This document shows, piece after piece, positions 1 to 6,224 of a stretch of DNA of 36,741 nt. The position numbers were made by a program, and so were the translations under genes. Numbering within the stretch: position 1 is the stretch's first letter; each line of letters begins with the position of its first letter. The stretch is from a virus, in the IMG/VR virus record IMGVR_UViG_3300035181_000718, positions 1 through 36,741 of that record; one strand, written 5' to 3'. Below the pieces are notes generated by a model. That model saw nothing but the letters and a program-made list of their open reading frames with translations, was not told where the DNA came from and did no database searches.

Positions 1-15
1 ATCGTCTATTATAGA

Positions 16-561
16 TTATAAGTCCTGAGGTATGTTCCAAACTTCTAACGGTAAATATTGCCGACAGATATTTGCTGTTAAAAGTTGATTGGCTTTCATA
101 GTATTTACTCTATTAGAAATAGCAGCAGAAGCACCAGCACCAGCAGCATAAGCAGCAGCATAAGCAGCATAAGCATCAGCACCAGCAGCAGAAGCACCAG
201 CAGCAGCATAAGCAGCAGCATAAGCAGCAGCAGAAGCACCAGCAGCAGCAGCATAAGCAGCATAAGCATCAGCACCAGCAGCACTAAGTTCTTCTCTTGT
301 ATTTTTACCTTCCCCAAAACCAATAGAAATATCAACAGCTTTAATACTTCGAGCATCTTTCATTAGATGTCTAACAGTATTAGCGCAATGTCCTTTTGCT
401 AAAGTCAGTAACTGTAAGTCATTTGGATTAGTCTTTTTAAATAGCCATAGAAACCAATCTCCTCTATGACAAGTTTTAAAGATTTGTTTCCAGGATTTAT
501 TTAGGGCCCATTCTCTGGCCTCCTCACAAGCATTGTGAGATTTTAATAATGTTTGCATCAA
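16..561 (-). CDS. Imm-5-like protein with long Ala/Tyr repeat
   Basis: 181 aa. The N-terminal half matches the pattern I know from the Imm-5 (putative immunity protein) family: an ACEEAREWAL segment, a tryptophan-rich C-H-RGDWFLWL segment, then CANTVRHLMKD. The C-terminal KANQLLTANICRQYLP segment is also family-like. Between them, roughly residues 92-147, lies a low-complexity stretch of Ala, Tyr, Gly, Ser and Asp (AYAAYAAA units). Such repeats are common in phage and prophage members of this family. At DNA level the repeat includes a perfect 40-bp in-frame duplication (151-190 and 244-283). The start is the double ATG at 561. In phages the role is unknown; immunity to a toxin is only implied by the family name. 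It is the last gene of the minus-strand arm and is separated from its neighbour by a long non-coding stretch. Confidence 0.75.
   Translation of the reverse strand: MMQTLLKSHNACEEAREWALNKSWKQIFKTCHRGDWFLWLFKKTNPNDLQLLTLAKGHCANTVRHLMKDARSIKAVDISIGFGEGKNTREELSAAGADAYAAYAAAAGASAAAYAAAYAAAGASAAGADAYAAYAAAYAAGAGASAAISNRVNTMKANQLLTANICRQYLPLEVWNIPQDL
121..285 (-). repeat. GCA/GCT-rich coding repeat with 40-bp direct duplication
   Basis: Tandem-like CAGCAGCATAAG units run through the middle of the Imm-5-like gene. The 40-nt segment at 151-190 recurs identically at 244-283, an offset of 93 bp (31 codons), so copy-number change by slippage or recombination keeps the frame. It is an internal protein repeat, not a CRISPR: there are no unique spacers. 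Confidence 0.85.
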
Positions 562-1496
562 TGTTAATTAAATGGTGAATAAATTATCTCTTTAGCTTCT
601 TCTCCAGAGGCCGAGTGATCTCCGTATCCGTCAAAACATTAGGAGATCTGCGAGGTTGAACGTTTGCAAACAACTCCTCAAGATGTCTGCGTGCATTGAT
701 GAATTTCTATGCGGCTTGTATGTTGAGTGCTTGAACTTGGTGAATTTCAGTAAGTGCTCTTTCAATTGCTTTTCTGAATGGCATAGGTGTGACATTAAGG
801 ACGATAATTTCCAATTTACGTGTGATTTGAACAGTAAGTGTGTGGTTAGTGCCCGGATACCCATCACTGGGACACCGGGCATTGAGAGAGTTTTCACCAA
901 CGTACGGATCTCACCCGTTTTGCAGGTGTATGTTTTTGATACTCCGGCTGGCCAGCCTCGGTTTTCTACTAACATCCACCAATCTCTTACGTCGTTCTTG
1001 TACATGCGGCCCTAACGTTGGGCACCCGATCGAGGCTTAGCGACTTTCTCAATGATTGCTCATATCCAAAGAGGTATGCTCGACTTTGCTTTCGGCTCCA
1101 GTTTGTGCCGTTACCGGGACGTACCACTTACATATATGGTACTGCTCCTTAAAGAACTCATTTTGACCTCCATCTTACGATAACTTCAATCAGGATAAAG
1201 TGAAGTATGCCCTTTACGATAGGTTCATTTCTGATCTAAGGGGATAACTCAATAGTACTGGCATCATCACCTTGAACACTGGTCTTAAAACCACTGGCTA
1301 AGCTAAACTCATAGTTTAACTGGGTAGGTTTTAGCATCCCAGACACTTGAGGTTTGCTTAGTCTTCGTAGGTAAAAGCATGGCTCATTGCAACAAATTCA
1401 ATCATGGATACATTTTAAACTGCTTTCAGTGAGCCTGGCATGGGGGCCGGTATCTTGTTATCCACCTACCCGCAGAGTTGTGATTGATTTACAAAG
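562..1496. other. ~930-bp non-coding region dense in inverted repeats
   Basis: No convincing gene. Long open frames exist on both strands over 631-1015, but they cover each other and resemble nothing. Perfect inverted repeats seen include 617-623/642-648, 850-856/875-881 with an inner CCCA/TGGG stem, a 12-bp palindrome at 946-957, 1121-1126/1137-1142, 1304-1309/1313-1318, 1322-1329/1464-1471, and 1381-1389/1427-1435 (one G-U). It looks locally more GC-rich than the flanking genes. Candidates are a structured RNA, an origin, or a regulatory region. I could not find a standard tRNA. Confidence 0.55.
850..881. ncRNA. compact hairpin with symmetric internal loop (candidate RNA element)
   Basis: A 7-bp GC-rich stem (TGCCCGG/CCGGGCA), a 3x3 symmetric internal loop, a 4-bp stem (CCCA/TGGG) and a tetraloop. 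On the minus strand the loop reads GTGA, a GNRA tetraloop. On the plus strand two G-U pairs extend the stem outward instead. The strand is therefore undecided. There is no U-tract, so it is not a simple terminator. Confidence 0.35.
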
Positions 1497-1706
1497 TTAA
1501 TCAGTTTCATGAATTATTTGGATACTCACTACATCAAAGTTTCTTCTTAAATACCTTTTAGCTTTTTCCACGTCAGCATGGATGTGAGTTTTCTCCCGTA
1601 GTAATTCATATCTGGCACCCTGTGGACCAGTGATTTCGGATCTGTAGAGGAGATCTTCATCATCTCCTCCCGTTACGCCGGTGGGATTAAATAGATTCCA
1701 GTTCAT
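1497..1706 (-). CDS. hypothetical small protein (69 aa)
   Basis: 69 aa, not recognised. It is acidic and basic mixed, with a GVTGGDDEDLLYR segment, a charged middle (REKTHIHADVEKAKRYLRR) and a C-terminal beta-like VVSIQIIHE. The start ATG overlaps the stop of the upstream gene as ATGA (1703-1706), which argues for coupled translation and for this start. It is the last gene of the compact minus-strand chain before the long non-coding region. No function can be assigned. Confidence 0.6.
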   Translation of the reverse strand: MNWNLFNPTGVTGGDDEDLLYRSEITGPQGARYELLREKTHIHADVEKAKRYLRRNFDVVSIQIIHETD

Positions 1707-1930
1707 TTTAATTGTTTGATTGGTTTCACTGTACCAGAAGCTAACTGTTTAGTCTCAATAAGATCTATTACAGCAGCTCGAATCCAAATTCTGAAATTTA
1801 AAATCGCAAACATTGCATGATCTTTACTTCCAGTTTTCAAAGCCAGTTCTCTATACTTCATTCCATCTTGGTATGAAACTTCACGGATGTGTTGGGCTTG
1901 TGACTTCCCTATTAATTGTGCTTTTGTCAT
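1703..1930 (-). CDS. hypothetical protein (75 aa)
   Basis: 75 aa, lysine- and alanine-rich, predicted mostly helical, with QAQHIREVSYQDGMKYRELALKTGSKDHAMFA-type amphipathic segments and no membrane span or cysteine pair. It starts inside the 3' end of the preceding zinc-finger gene (48-bp overlap) and ends by ATGA overlap with the next gene, so it belongs to the same transcript. Not recognised; a small DNA- or protein-binding accessory factor would be plausible but is only inference. Confidence 0.55.
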   Translation of the reverse strand: MTKAQLIGKSQAQHIREVSYQDGMKYRELALKTGSKDHAMFAILNFRIWIRAAVIDLIETKQLASGTVKPIKQLK

Positions 1931-2387
1931 TAAAGGTTCTATTTAGTTGTAAATAATATCTGGTAATCTCCACCAGTTGATCTGGTATCTCTAAAGCTTT
2001 TAAACTCTTCTCAGCAAAAGTTTTCCTTATGTATTGTCTGATATAACCATCATTTAAAATTTTACATGCATTAGTACTTCTTCTGACAAATGAAGTTCGT
2101 ATTTTTTGAGCATATTCAGGATCTCTTTTCATTTTAAGGTTACGAATTTTATTATCTCTGGCATTTTTCACCTTGGCTTTTTCCCGAGTCATTTTATTTC
2201 GTTGTCTAATTCGAATGCACTCATAGCAAATCCTTTGAACCTTAGCTATTTTTCTTGTTTTAGGCTTATTCCACCTATCTTGTACGGAGAATCCCCAATC
2301 ATGATGCCCTTGAGGACAATTCACCAATATACTACGTTGAATAGCATTATTGAGTTTCTGTTTTACTGAGATTAAGATCTTTCTCAT
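1881..2387 (-). CDS. zinc-finger protein, possibly HNH-associated
   Basis: 168 aa, strongly basic. Cys24, His28/His29, Cys54 and Cys57 in a C-P-x-G-H-H ... R-x-C-x-x-C layout suggest one zinc-binding site. A long lysine/arginine-rich helix follows (about residues 60-115). The C-terminal part (LNDGYIRQYIRK ... IPDQLVEITRYYLQLNR) resembles a segment I recall from phage HNH-type and zinc-finger proteins, but the catalytic HNH residues are not evident. The family is therefore uncertain; nucleic-acid binding is likely from charge and zinc ligands. The start overlaps the end of the upstream gene by 41 bp. Confidence 0.6.
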   Translation of the reverse strand: MRKILISVKQKLNNAIQRSILVNCPQGHHDWGFSVQDRWNKPKTRKIAKVQRICYECIRIRQRNKMTREKAKVKNARDNKIRNLKMKRDPEYAQKIRTSFVRRSTNACKILNDGYIRQYIRKTFAEKSLKALEIPDQLVEITRYYLQLNRTFNDKSTINREVTSPTHP

Positions 2388-2700
2388 CGGTTTTAGGTTT
2401 AATCATTTGAATAGCCGCATTCAGTTGCAGCATCTTGAAAAATCTCTTGATAGCATTCTTCGGATTCAACGCAGTACAGTAGATGCAGTCAGGTTGAACG
2501 ATAAGCTTACGCCCGTTTTTTCCACTCAGATTAGAAGTGGTTGTTTCAAATACAGCAAGCGTAATCTTCTTAGTTATAAGATTGAACTGATAACAGGTGT
2601 GCCCTGGATGTGGTGTAAGCGTACCGATGAACTTATGTTCTGTCTTTGCAGGAATAACTACTTCGGATTTGATAGTATCATCTGCTGGTATCAGTTCCAT
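2347..2700 (-). CDS. hypothetical phage protein with PHPGH / CIY-ALN motifs
   Basis: 117 aa. A central TLTPHPGHTCYQFNL segment is followed by a basic KLIVQPDCIYCTALNPKNAIKRF segment. I recognise this combination (a PH-x-GH motif, then a CIYxxALNxKNAxKRF motif) as typical of small Bacteroidota phage and prophage proteins whose function I do not know. There is no membrane segment. It lies 2 bp downstream of the DUF6011-type gene, consistent with one transcript. The acidic/lysine-rich tail is predicted disordered. Confidence 0.6.
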   Translation of the reverse strand: MELIPADDTIKSEVVIPAKTEHKFIGTLTPHPGHTCYQFNLITKKITLAVFETTTSNLSGKNGRKLIVQPDCIYCTALNPKNAIKRFFKMLQLNAAIQMIKPKTDEKDLNLSKTETQ

Positions 2701-2702
2701 TA

Positions 2703-3140
2703 TTAAAGTTCAAGTTGAGTTTGTGATGAATATACGATTCCAAGTTTCTTCCTGCATGATGGGCCAATGCCAACCTTGAGACTTGTCGCGTCTGACAGTG
2801 TACGACCGCAATGTCCACAGCTACCATCATGTAATATGTACATAGTATCAGGTATAGTTTTAGCCACAATCTGTTTCCAGATCCAGCTAAATCTCTGCAT
2901 TGCAAGCTTACCGTTTGATGATACGAATCCACTGCCTGGTGTTGCCCAGATAAACACATCTCCACGAATGTACCCAAGGTAACTTTTATCCACAGCGTAC
3001 ACATACCACACCAGGCTTGCATTTTTACGGTTGATGTTGACGTGAAGCTGATTGTTAGTAAGTATATTGTAGAAGTTGGCGTGTACTCTACCGCTCAGCA
3101 AATAGTCGTACACATGTTCCGATGATATTCTGCTTTCCAT
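2703..3140 (-). CDS. DUF6011-like zinc-binding protein
   Basis: 145 aa. The C-terminal third has the layout of DUF6011-type domains: a GSCGHCGRTLSD segment, a serine/threonine-leucine stretch, then GIGPSCRKKLG. Cys108, Cys111 and Cys129, with His110 nearby, are likely zinc ligands. The N-terminal part (about residues 10-100) is a mixed alpha/beta region with many aromatic residues. DUF6011 modules occur in phage and replication-associated proteins of unknown activity. The gene sits tightly between two small genes on the minus strand. Function is unknown; zinc binding is inferred from motif spacing. Confidence 0.7.
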   Translation of the reverse strand: MESRISSEHVYDYLLSGRVHANFYNILTNNQLHVNINRKNASLVWYVYAVDKSYLGYIRGDVFIWATPGSGFVSSNGKLAMQRFSWIWKQIVAKTIPDTMYILHDGSCGHCGRTLSDATSLKVGIGPSCRKKLGIVYSSQTQLEL

Positions 3141-3142
3141 GA

Positions 3143-3412
3143 TTAAAGATTTGAGATAATTGATTCAAGATGCTTAATTCTAATTTTTTTATCAATACTT
3201 GGCCACCAAAAGCCATCTATGTATGTATCTTTAGGTTTTAACACTAAAAACTCTGGAAAGCAGTTAAGAACTTCTGCGCAAGTATTAAAGTGCAACTGTA
3301 AATTGATATTTAACCAAGTTTGCAGTCTCCCACATACACTTTTATACCCACGATTAAGCTCATTTATAGTAAATTGATAGGCAGCTTTCTTTTGTTTATT
3401 AGTTAGTATCAT
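3143..3412 (-). CDS. small paralogue family member A (89 aa)
   Basis: I chose the ATG at 3412 (protein begins MILTNKQKKAAYQF) because it aligns with the starts of two nearby relatives; an in-frame ATG at 3442 would overlap the upstream gene. The shared pattern is an N-terminal LTxxQKxxAYxxxL helix, a short cysteine/glycine-containing middle, a CFPEFLVLKP segment, an F-W-W-P segment and a C-terminal helix. Relatives lie at 3932-4225 and 4206-4518, so this is a local tandem expansion. I do not recognise a function. There is no membrane segment. Confidence 0.65.
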   Translation of the reverse strand: MILTNKQKKAAYQFTINELNRGYKSVCGRLQTWLNINLQLHFNTCAEVLNCFPEFLVLKPKDTYIDGFWWPSIDKKIRIKHLESIISNL

Positions 3413-3413
3413 A

Positions 3414-3632
3414 TTATTCAGCAGTTTTAAATGAAGAATCATTTCCAGTTCCGTTCACAGGCTTTTCAATGATAAGTGCACCAGTGATACTTTTATCTCC
3501 AAGCCTGAAATTTTCCGTGACTAATTTGCAATGAGCACCATTCAACTCCTTGAGTATGGCCTCATCAATGGAGTCTGTTCCCGTGAGGAACAGTTTGATC
3601 ACTCCATTCTTTAAGATTGTTCCTGTTATCAT
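3414..3632 (-). CDS. hypothetical protein (72 aa)
   Basis: I chose the ATG at 3632 (MITGTILKNGVIKL); the longer frame from 3692 would run far into the upstream coiled-coil gene. The protein looks like a small beta-rich fold: alternating hydrophobic strands (GVIKLFLTG, HCKLVTENF, ITGALIIEK) around a helix (SIDEAILKEL). Not recognised. It ends one base before the start of the downstream paralogue A gene, in the same minus-strand chain. Confidence 0.55.
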   Translation of the reverse strand: MITGTILKNGVIKLFLTGTDSIDEAILKELNGAHCKLVTENFRLGDKSITGALIIEKPVNGTGNDSSFKTAE

Positions 3633-3642
3633 GTTAATTGAT

Positions 3643-3930
3643 TTAGTAATTAGATAATTTGTGACGTTCAAGCTCTTCCTTGAGTTCATCATGTTTTGTT
3701 TTGAGTGATTCTATTTGTTCTTTGGCATCTTTTAAGTCTGATTGTAGATCACTAATTGTATCATTGGCCTTATTTTCCCATTCAGATCCCCAAGTACGTA
3801 ATGCATCGTTGTCACTACGTAAACTCTCTAAAATAGATTCAAGTCCTCTCAAATCACTCATAGCGTATGAAATACCATTTATCACTGCATCAATATCAGG
3901 GCATGTATGCCCAACGGGTCCTCTAGCCAT
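3643..3930 (-). CDS. coiled-coil protein with GHTCPDID motif
   Basis: 95 aa. The N-terminus MARGPVGHTCPDIDAVI is a signature I recognise from many small phage proteins of unknown function. From about residue 35 onward the protein is a long charged coiled coil (repeated leucine/isoleucine heptads with E, K, D). The probable role is a small oligomeric regulatory or structural factor, but this is inference. It starts 1 bp after the stop of the upstream paralogue B gene, so the two are likely co-translated. Confidence 0.7.
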   Translation of the reverse strand: MARGPVGHTCPDIDAVINGISYAMSDLRGLESILESLRSDNDALRTWGSEWENKANDTISDLQSDLKDAKEQIESLKTKHDELKEELERHKLSNY

Positions 3931-3931
3931 A

Positions 3932-4225
3932 TTAATTTATAGGTTGTGTTAATTGCATTATTGCATTTTCAAGCCAGAAAATACGTCTATTTCTTGTCTT
4001 TTCATAGCTTGTATTATGAGGGTAAGGATGTCCCTGAATAAATATTTCTGGAAAGTACTCTTCCATATTATACCAGTATGTTAGTGGAGAATCCATAAAA
4101 TTTCTCCAATGAGATCTTCCTAAAACAACACACAGTCCAGTATTGTTCTGTTCATCTGCTGTATACCAAGCCAGTGCCTTCTCATAGGCAGCAAGTCTTT
4201 CTTCTTTACTTAATAATTGCGACAT
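3932..4225 (-). CDS. small paralogue family member B (97 aa)
   Basis: 97 aa. It shares with the genes at 3143-3412 and 4206-4518 an N-terminal LSKEERLAAYEKAL helix, a GLCVVLG segment, an EYFPEIFIQG segment, and a C-terminal arginine-rich RRIFWLENAIMQL helix. The start ATG lies inside the end of the upstream relative (20-bp overlap), which suggests tandem duplication with preserved coupling. Function is not recognised. Highest identity is in the Y-FPE-F core, which could be a binding surface. Confidence 0.65.
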   Translation of the reverse strand: MSQLLSKEERLAAYEKALAWYTADEQNNTGLCVVLGRSHWRNFMDSPLTYWYNMEEYFPEIFIQGHPYPHNTSYEKTRNRRIFWLENAIMQLTQPIN

Positions 4226-4518
4226 CTGCTGTGGATTTAAGAGTTTTAAGAATTGAATTAATAGCTTTTACACGTTCCTGGTAACCTTCTTCTGTTTTCG
4301 GCCACCAGAATTCAAATAGATTTCTTACTTGAGGTAATATAAAAAACTCAGGAAAGAATTCTGGAAGTCTTAAAAAATCATGTATAATATAGTCGGTACT
4401 GCCATTCACCCATTTTTAAATACCAGCAGATACCGGAGTATTCTTTCAGATTTCTATCATCTGCCAGACATTCAAGCACATACTTATAAGCTTCAATCTT
4501 TTGTTCATTAGTTAGCAT
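4206..4518 (-). pseudogene. small paralogue family member C, interrupted by a frameshift
   Basis: The 5' part (4518 down to about 4413) encodes MLTNEQKIEAYKYVL...SGICWYLKM and would stop at 4378. The family core (DFLRLPEFFPEFFILPQ ... FEFWWPKTEEGYQ) continues in a different frame down to 4206. A single-base change at the A5 or G3 run near 4405-4413 rejoins them into about 104 residues that align end to end with members A and B. Explanations are a recent disabling mutation, an assembly error in a homopolymer, or programmed frameshifting at the A-rich run. Because both halves keep family-like residues, the event is recent or the frame change is used. Confidence 0.65.
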
Positions 4519-4536
4519 GTCATTAAGTTTTAAAAA

Positions 4537-4645
4537 CCGAAAGAGAGAGAGGGACTGTGGTGCCTCCACAAAATCCTATCCCTCGGATACATTTACTCAC
4601 ATCACTTTTTCACATATCCTATCAGGCTACGATCCCTCTCTCCGG
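4537..4645. other. large inverted repeat enclosing two small hairpins
   Basis: A perfect 10-bp stem (4545-4554 with 4633-4642) closes about 78 nt. Inside are TGTGG/CCACA (4556-4560 with 4566-4570, 5-nt loop) and TATCC/GGATA (4577-4581 with 4585-4589, 3-nt loop), plus an ATCCTATC direct repeat (4573-4580, 4616-4623). It lies between two minus-strand genes, so it may be a 3' end processing or terminator element, or a small structured RNA. It is cloverleaf-like in outline but lacks the tRNA T-loop. Confidence 0.45.
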
Positions 4646-4662
4646 TTTACTGGGTTAGTAAA

Positions 4663-5085
4663 TTAATTCTGTAATAATGCTCTTAATTCATGTTCTTTAT
4701 AAACACTCTGAGCTAACAAATCTCTTTGATGAAATGTAAGCAGGGGAAGAATGTCCTCACTGGATGTGAGTCCAAAAGACAGTTTTACCCTGATCAGATT
4801 GATCTCTCCAAATCGAATAGGATGCCCACTCAATGTAGGAATCCCAGGCGTATATTCATAAACCACACAGCATGTGCCTAAGCAGCCTGCATGTATATTG
4901 ATGTAGTTCCTCTCTTTCTGCACAGCAGGCTCGGGTGACTCATAGTCATCTAATTGTTCCTCTTCAAGGGGAATGGCTCTGCTGGCGAAGAAGTACCACA
5001 TTGATACTGCGAATATGATCATTACACATAGTAATGTACCGGCTTTGTATGGGTGTGCGGTAACCCAGTTGAATAGATTTTGCAT
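4663..5085 (-). CDS. single-pass membrane protein (140 aa)
   Basis: 140 aa. A short N-terminal cytoplasmic stretch is followed by one clear transmembrane segment at about residues 15-33 (GTLLCVMIIFAVSMWYFF), then an acidic linker (EEEQLDDYESPEP) and a soluble C-terminal domain of about 85 residues with a Cys-rich GCLGTCCVVY strand. No signal-peptidase site is evident, so it is probably anchored by its N-terminus. Not recognised. Roles at the envelope, such as superinfection exclusion or lysis control, are possible but unsupported. A strong hairpin lies about 30 bp upstream in its leader. Confidence 0.6.
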   Translation of the reverse strand: MQNLFNWVTAHPYKAGTLLCVMIIFAVSMWYFFASRAIPLEEEQLDDYESPEPAVQKERNYINIHAGCLGTCCVVYEYTPGIPTLSGHPIRFGEINLIRVKLSFGLTSSEDILPLLTFHQRDLLAQSVYKEHELRALLQN

Positions 5086-5113
5086 ATAGCGGGGTTTTTA
5101 ATTTGAGGAATAT

Positions 5114-5143
5114 ATCTGCCGGAGTCCGTAACTCACGGCAGAT
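5114..5143 (-). promoter_or_regulatory. leader hairpin upstream of the membrane-protein gene
   Basis: Perfect 8-bp stem ATCTGCCG/CGGCAGAT with an inner GAGT/ACTC stem, one bulged A and a 5-nt loop. It lies 29 bp before the start of the minus-strand gene at 5085. There is no following T-run, so it is more likely a regulatory hairpin or protein-binding dyad than a terminator. Confidence 0.5.
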
Positions 5144-5241
5144 GTGTGCGAACATTCATTTATACAGAGTACCTGTACCATTAAGAATTAAGAGATTCGT
5201 GTAATTAAGGAGTGCTCATAGGAAGACGTTTGGATTAGAGG

Positions 5242-5402
5242 TTAGAGCCGGGTAATTATCTGTCCCCTGAGAACAATATCAATAACAGGTGTCTTTGTAC
5301 CTGTGAGTTGAGTCTTAATAGGCTTCAGCTTTGGAAGTCATGGTTCCATCTGAGACATTTGCGGATAGCTTTAATCATTGGTTTACGTGGTTTCTTTTCC
5401 AT
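5242..5402 (-). pseudogene. possible small basic protein, frameshifted
   Basis: An ATG at 5402 opens a 25-codon lysine/arginine-rich frame (MEKKPRKPMIKAIRKCLRW...) that stops at 5325. A neighbouring frame then continues with PKLKPIKTQLTGTKTPVIDI and ends at 5242. One inserted base in the CC run near 5333 would give a single ~53-residue basic protein. Without it neither half is convincing. This is a tentative call: composition is the only evidence. Confidence 0.25.
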
Positions 5403-5450
5403 ATTAAATGTTTGTCTGCTCCTATGTTAATTGATTGAATTGTGAAGGTA

Positions 5451-5481
5451 AACATCTGCTACTCATTGACCAGCAGATGTT
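5451..5481. repeat. 10-bp perfect inverted repeat (possible operator)
   Basis: AACATCTGCT and AGCAGATGTT separated by 11 nt. The arms contain the same CATCTGCTG-like core that recurs in the cluster at 7121-7456 and at 8625, so this may be a dyad version of the same binding site. No U-tract follows on either strand. Confidence 0.45.
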
Positions 5482-5604
5482 GTGAATTAAGTGGACTATT
5501 GAAAGTCCCAGCTCTGAGCATCAGTTGTGCTCATGAGTGTGCCATTGATAATTGCGCTCATTGGAGTTGATTTAAGTTGTTATGGAATTAAGTGGATGGA
5601 ATTG

Positions 5605-5630
5605 AAAAAGCCCCACGGTTAGGTGAGGCT
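5605..5630 (-). terminator. intrinsic terminator after the 127-aa gene
   Basis: On the minus strand: AGCCTCAC, a 6-nt loop, GTGGGGCT (one mismatch), then TTTTT. It lies 25 bp beyond the stop of the gene ending at 5656. Confidence 0.8.
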
Positions 5631-5655
5631 TGAAACTATAAATATTTAAAATGTG

Positions 5656-6039
5656 CTAACTTGTCACACACATTGGTGGATAATCTGGTTCAGCTATTGA
5701 CTCATCTTCATCGAATAAGTAGATATGATTTGGCCAAACTTTATTTCCCATTAATAATTTTTCTACTTGTTTGCGATTGTTGCAAGGGATTGTTTTAAGT
5801 AGTAGTAAGAATATAATGTTCAAATCTATAGATACATCCACTACACCATATTCTAAACTTTGTACTCTTACAAGTACACTGTTACTGGAAGGTCCAATTA
5901 CTTCGGCTATTACAGTTAATAACTGGTCAGATGTAAGTGTTTCAAGTATTTCATTAGTTATTTTATCTGCCCTGTCTTGAGGCACTTTATTTACCGGTGG
6001 AATATATTCTCCTGTTACAAATGGATTTTGATTACTCAT
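5656..6039 (-). CDS. hypothetical protein (127 aa)
   Basis: 127 aa, acidic. Residues 20-60 (DKITNEILETLTSDQLLTVIAEVI) look helical, followed by a beta-rich region (SVLVRVQSLEYGVVDVSIDL) and a hydrophobic IIFLLLLKTI stretch that is too short for a confident membrane span. Not recognised. It ends in TAG directly before an intrinsic terminator, so it is the last gene of its own short transcript. Its start faces the plus-strand RepL-like gene across a 185-bp divergent region that probably holds promoters for both. Confidence 0.6.
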   Translation of the reverse strand: MSNQNPFVTGEYIPPVNKVPQDRADKITNEILETLTSDQLLTVIAEVIGPSSNSVLVRVQSLEYGVVDVSIDLNIIFLLLLKTIPCNNRKQVEKLLMGNKVWPNHIYLFDEDESIAEPDYPPMCVTS

Positions 6040-6224
6040 TGGAGTGTAATTGAAAGTGATAATAATTGTTGGCTTCCCTCAATGTACTATTTAGGGAAGG
6101 ATATTTCTGAAATGCTTACTACCAGTGCATTATAGCTGATTTGATATGCAGAGATTCTACACACTTTTTTAAATCGTGTAGAATTACTGCATAAAATACA
6201 TACCTTTATTCAAATCATACTCAA
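6040..6224. promoter_or_regulatory. divergent promoter region between the 127-aa and RepL-like genes
   Basis: AT-rich 185-bp spacer between divergently transcribed genes. TACCTTTA at 6201-6208 resembles the Bacteroidota -7 box TAnnTTTG but is very close to the ATG at 6225. ATATTTCTG and TTTTTTAAATCG runs are present, but no confident promoter pair can be named. Confidence 0.3.

Larger units (their letters stand above)
5144..5655. other. gene-poor gap with dyads and one possible broken small ORF
   Basis: Contains a perfect 10-bp inverted repeat AACATCTGCT/AGCAGATGTT (5451-5460 with 5472-5481, 11-nt loop) and TGAGCA/TGCTCA (5515-5520 with 5528-5533). A terminator for the upstream minus-strand gene lies at 5605-5630, and a possible frameshifted small ORF at 5242-5402. 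Otherwise I see no gene of useful length. Confidence 0.5.

Noticed and set aside
121-285. CRISPR-like spacing of short repeats
   Set aside because: Units are variable, lack unique spacers and lie inside a coding frame as alanine codons.
85-366. Plus-strand Ser/Ile-rich frame over the alanine repeat
   Set aside because: It is the antisense shadow of the Imm-5-like gene; composition is produced by the CAG/GCA repeat.
631-1015. Overlapping 119- and 124-codon frames on both strands
   Set aside because: They mirror each other, have no family resemblance and overlap several strong hairpins; treated as non-coding.
4537-4645. tRNA gene
   Set aside because: The stem is 10 bp and the T-arm-like hairpin has a 5-nt loop without the GTTCRA consensus.
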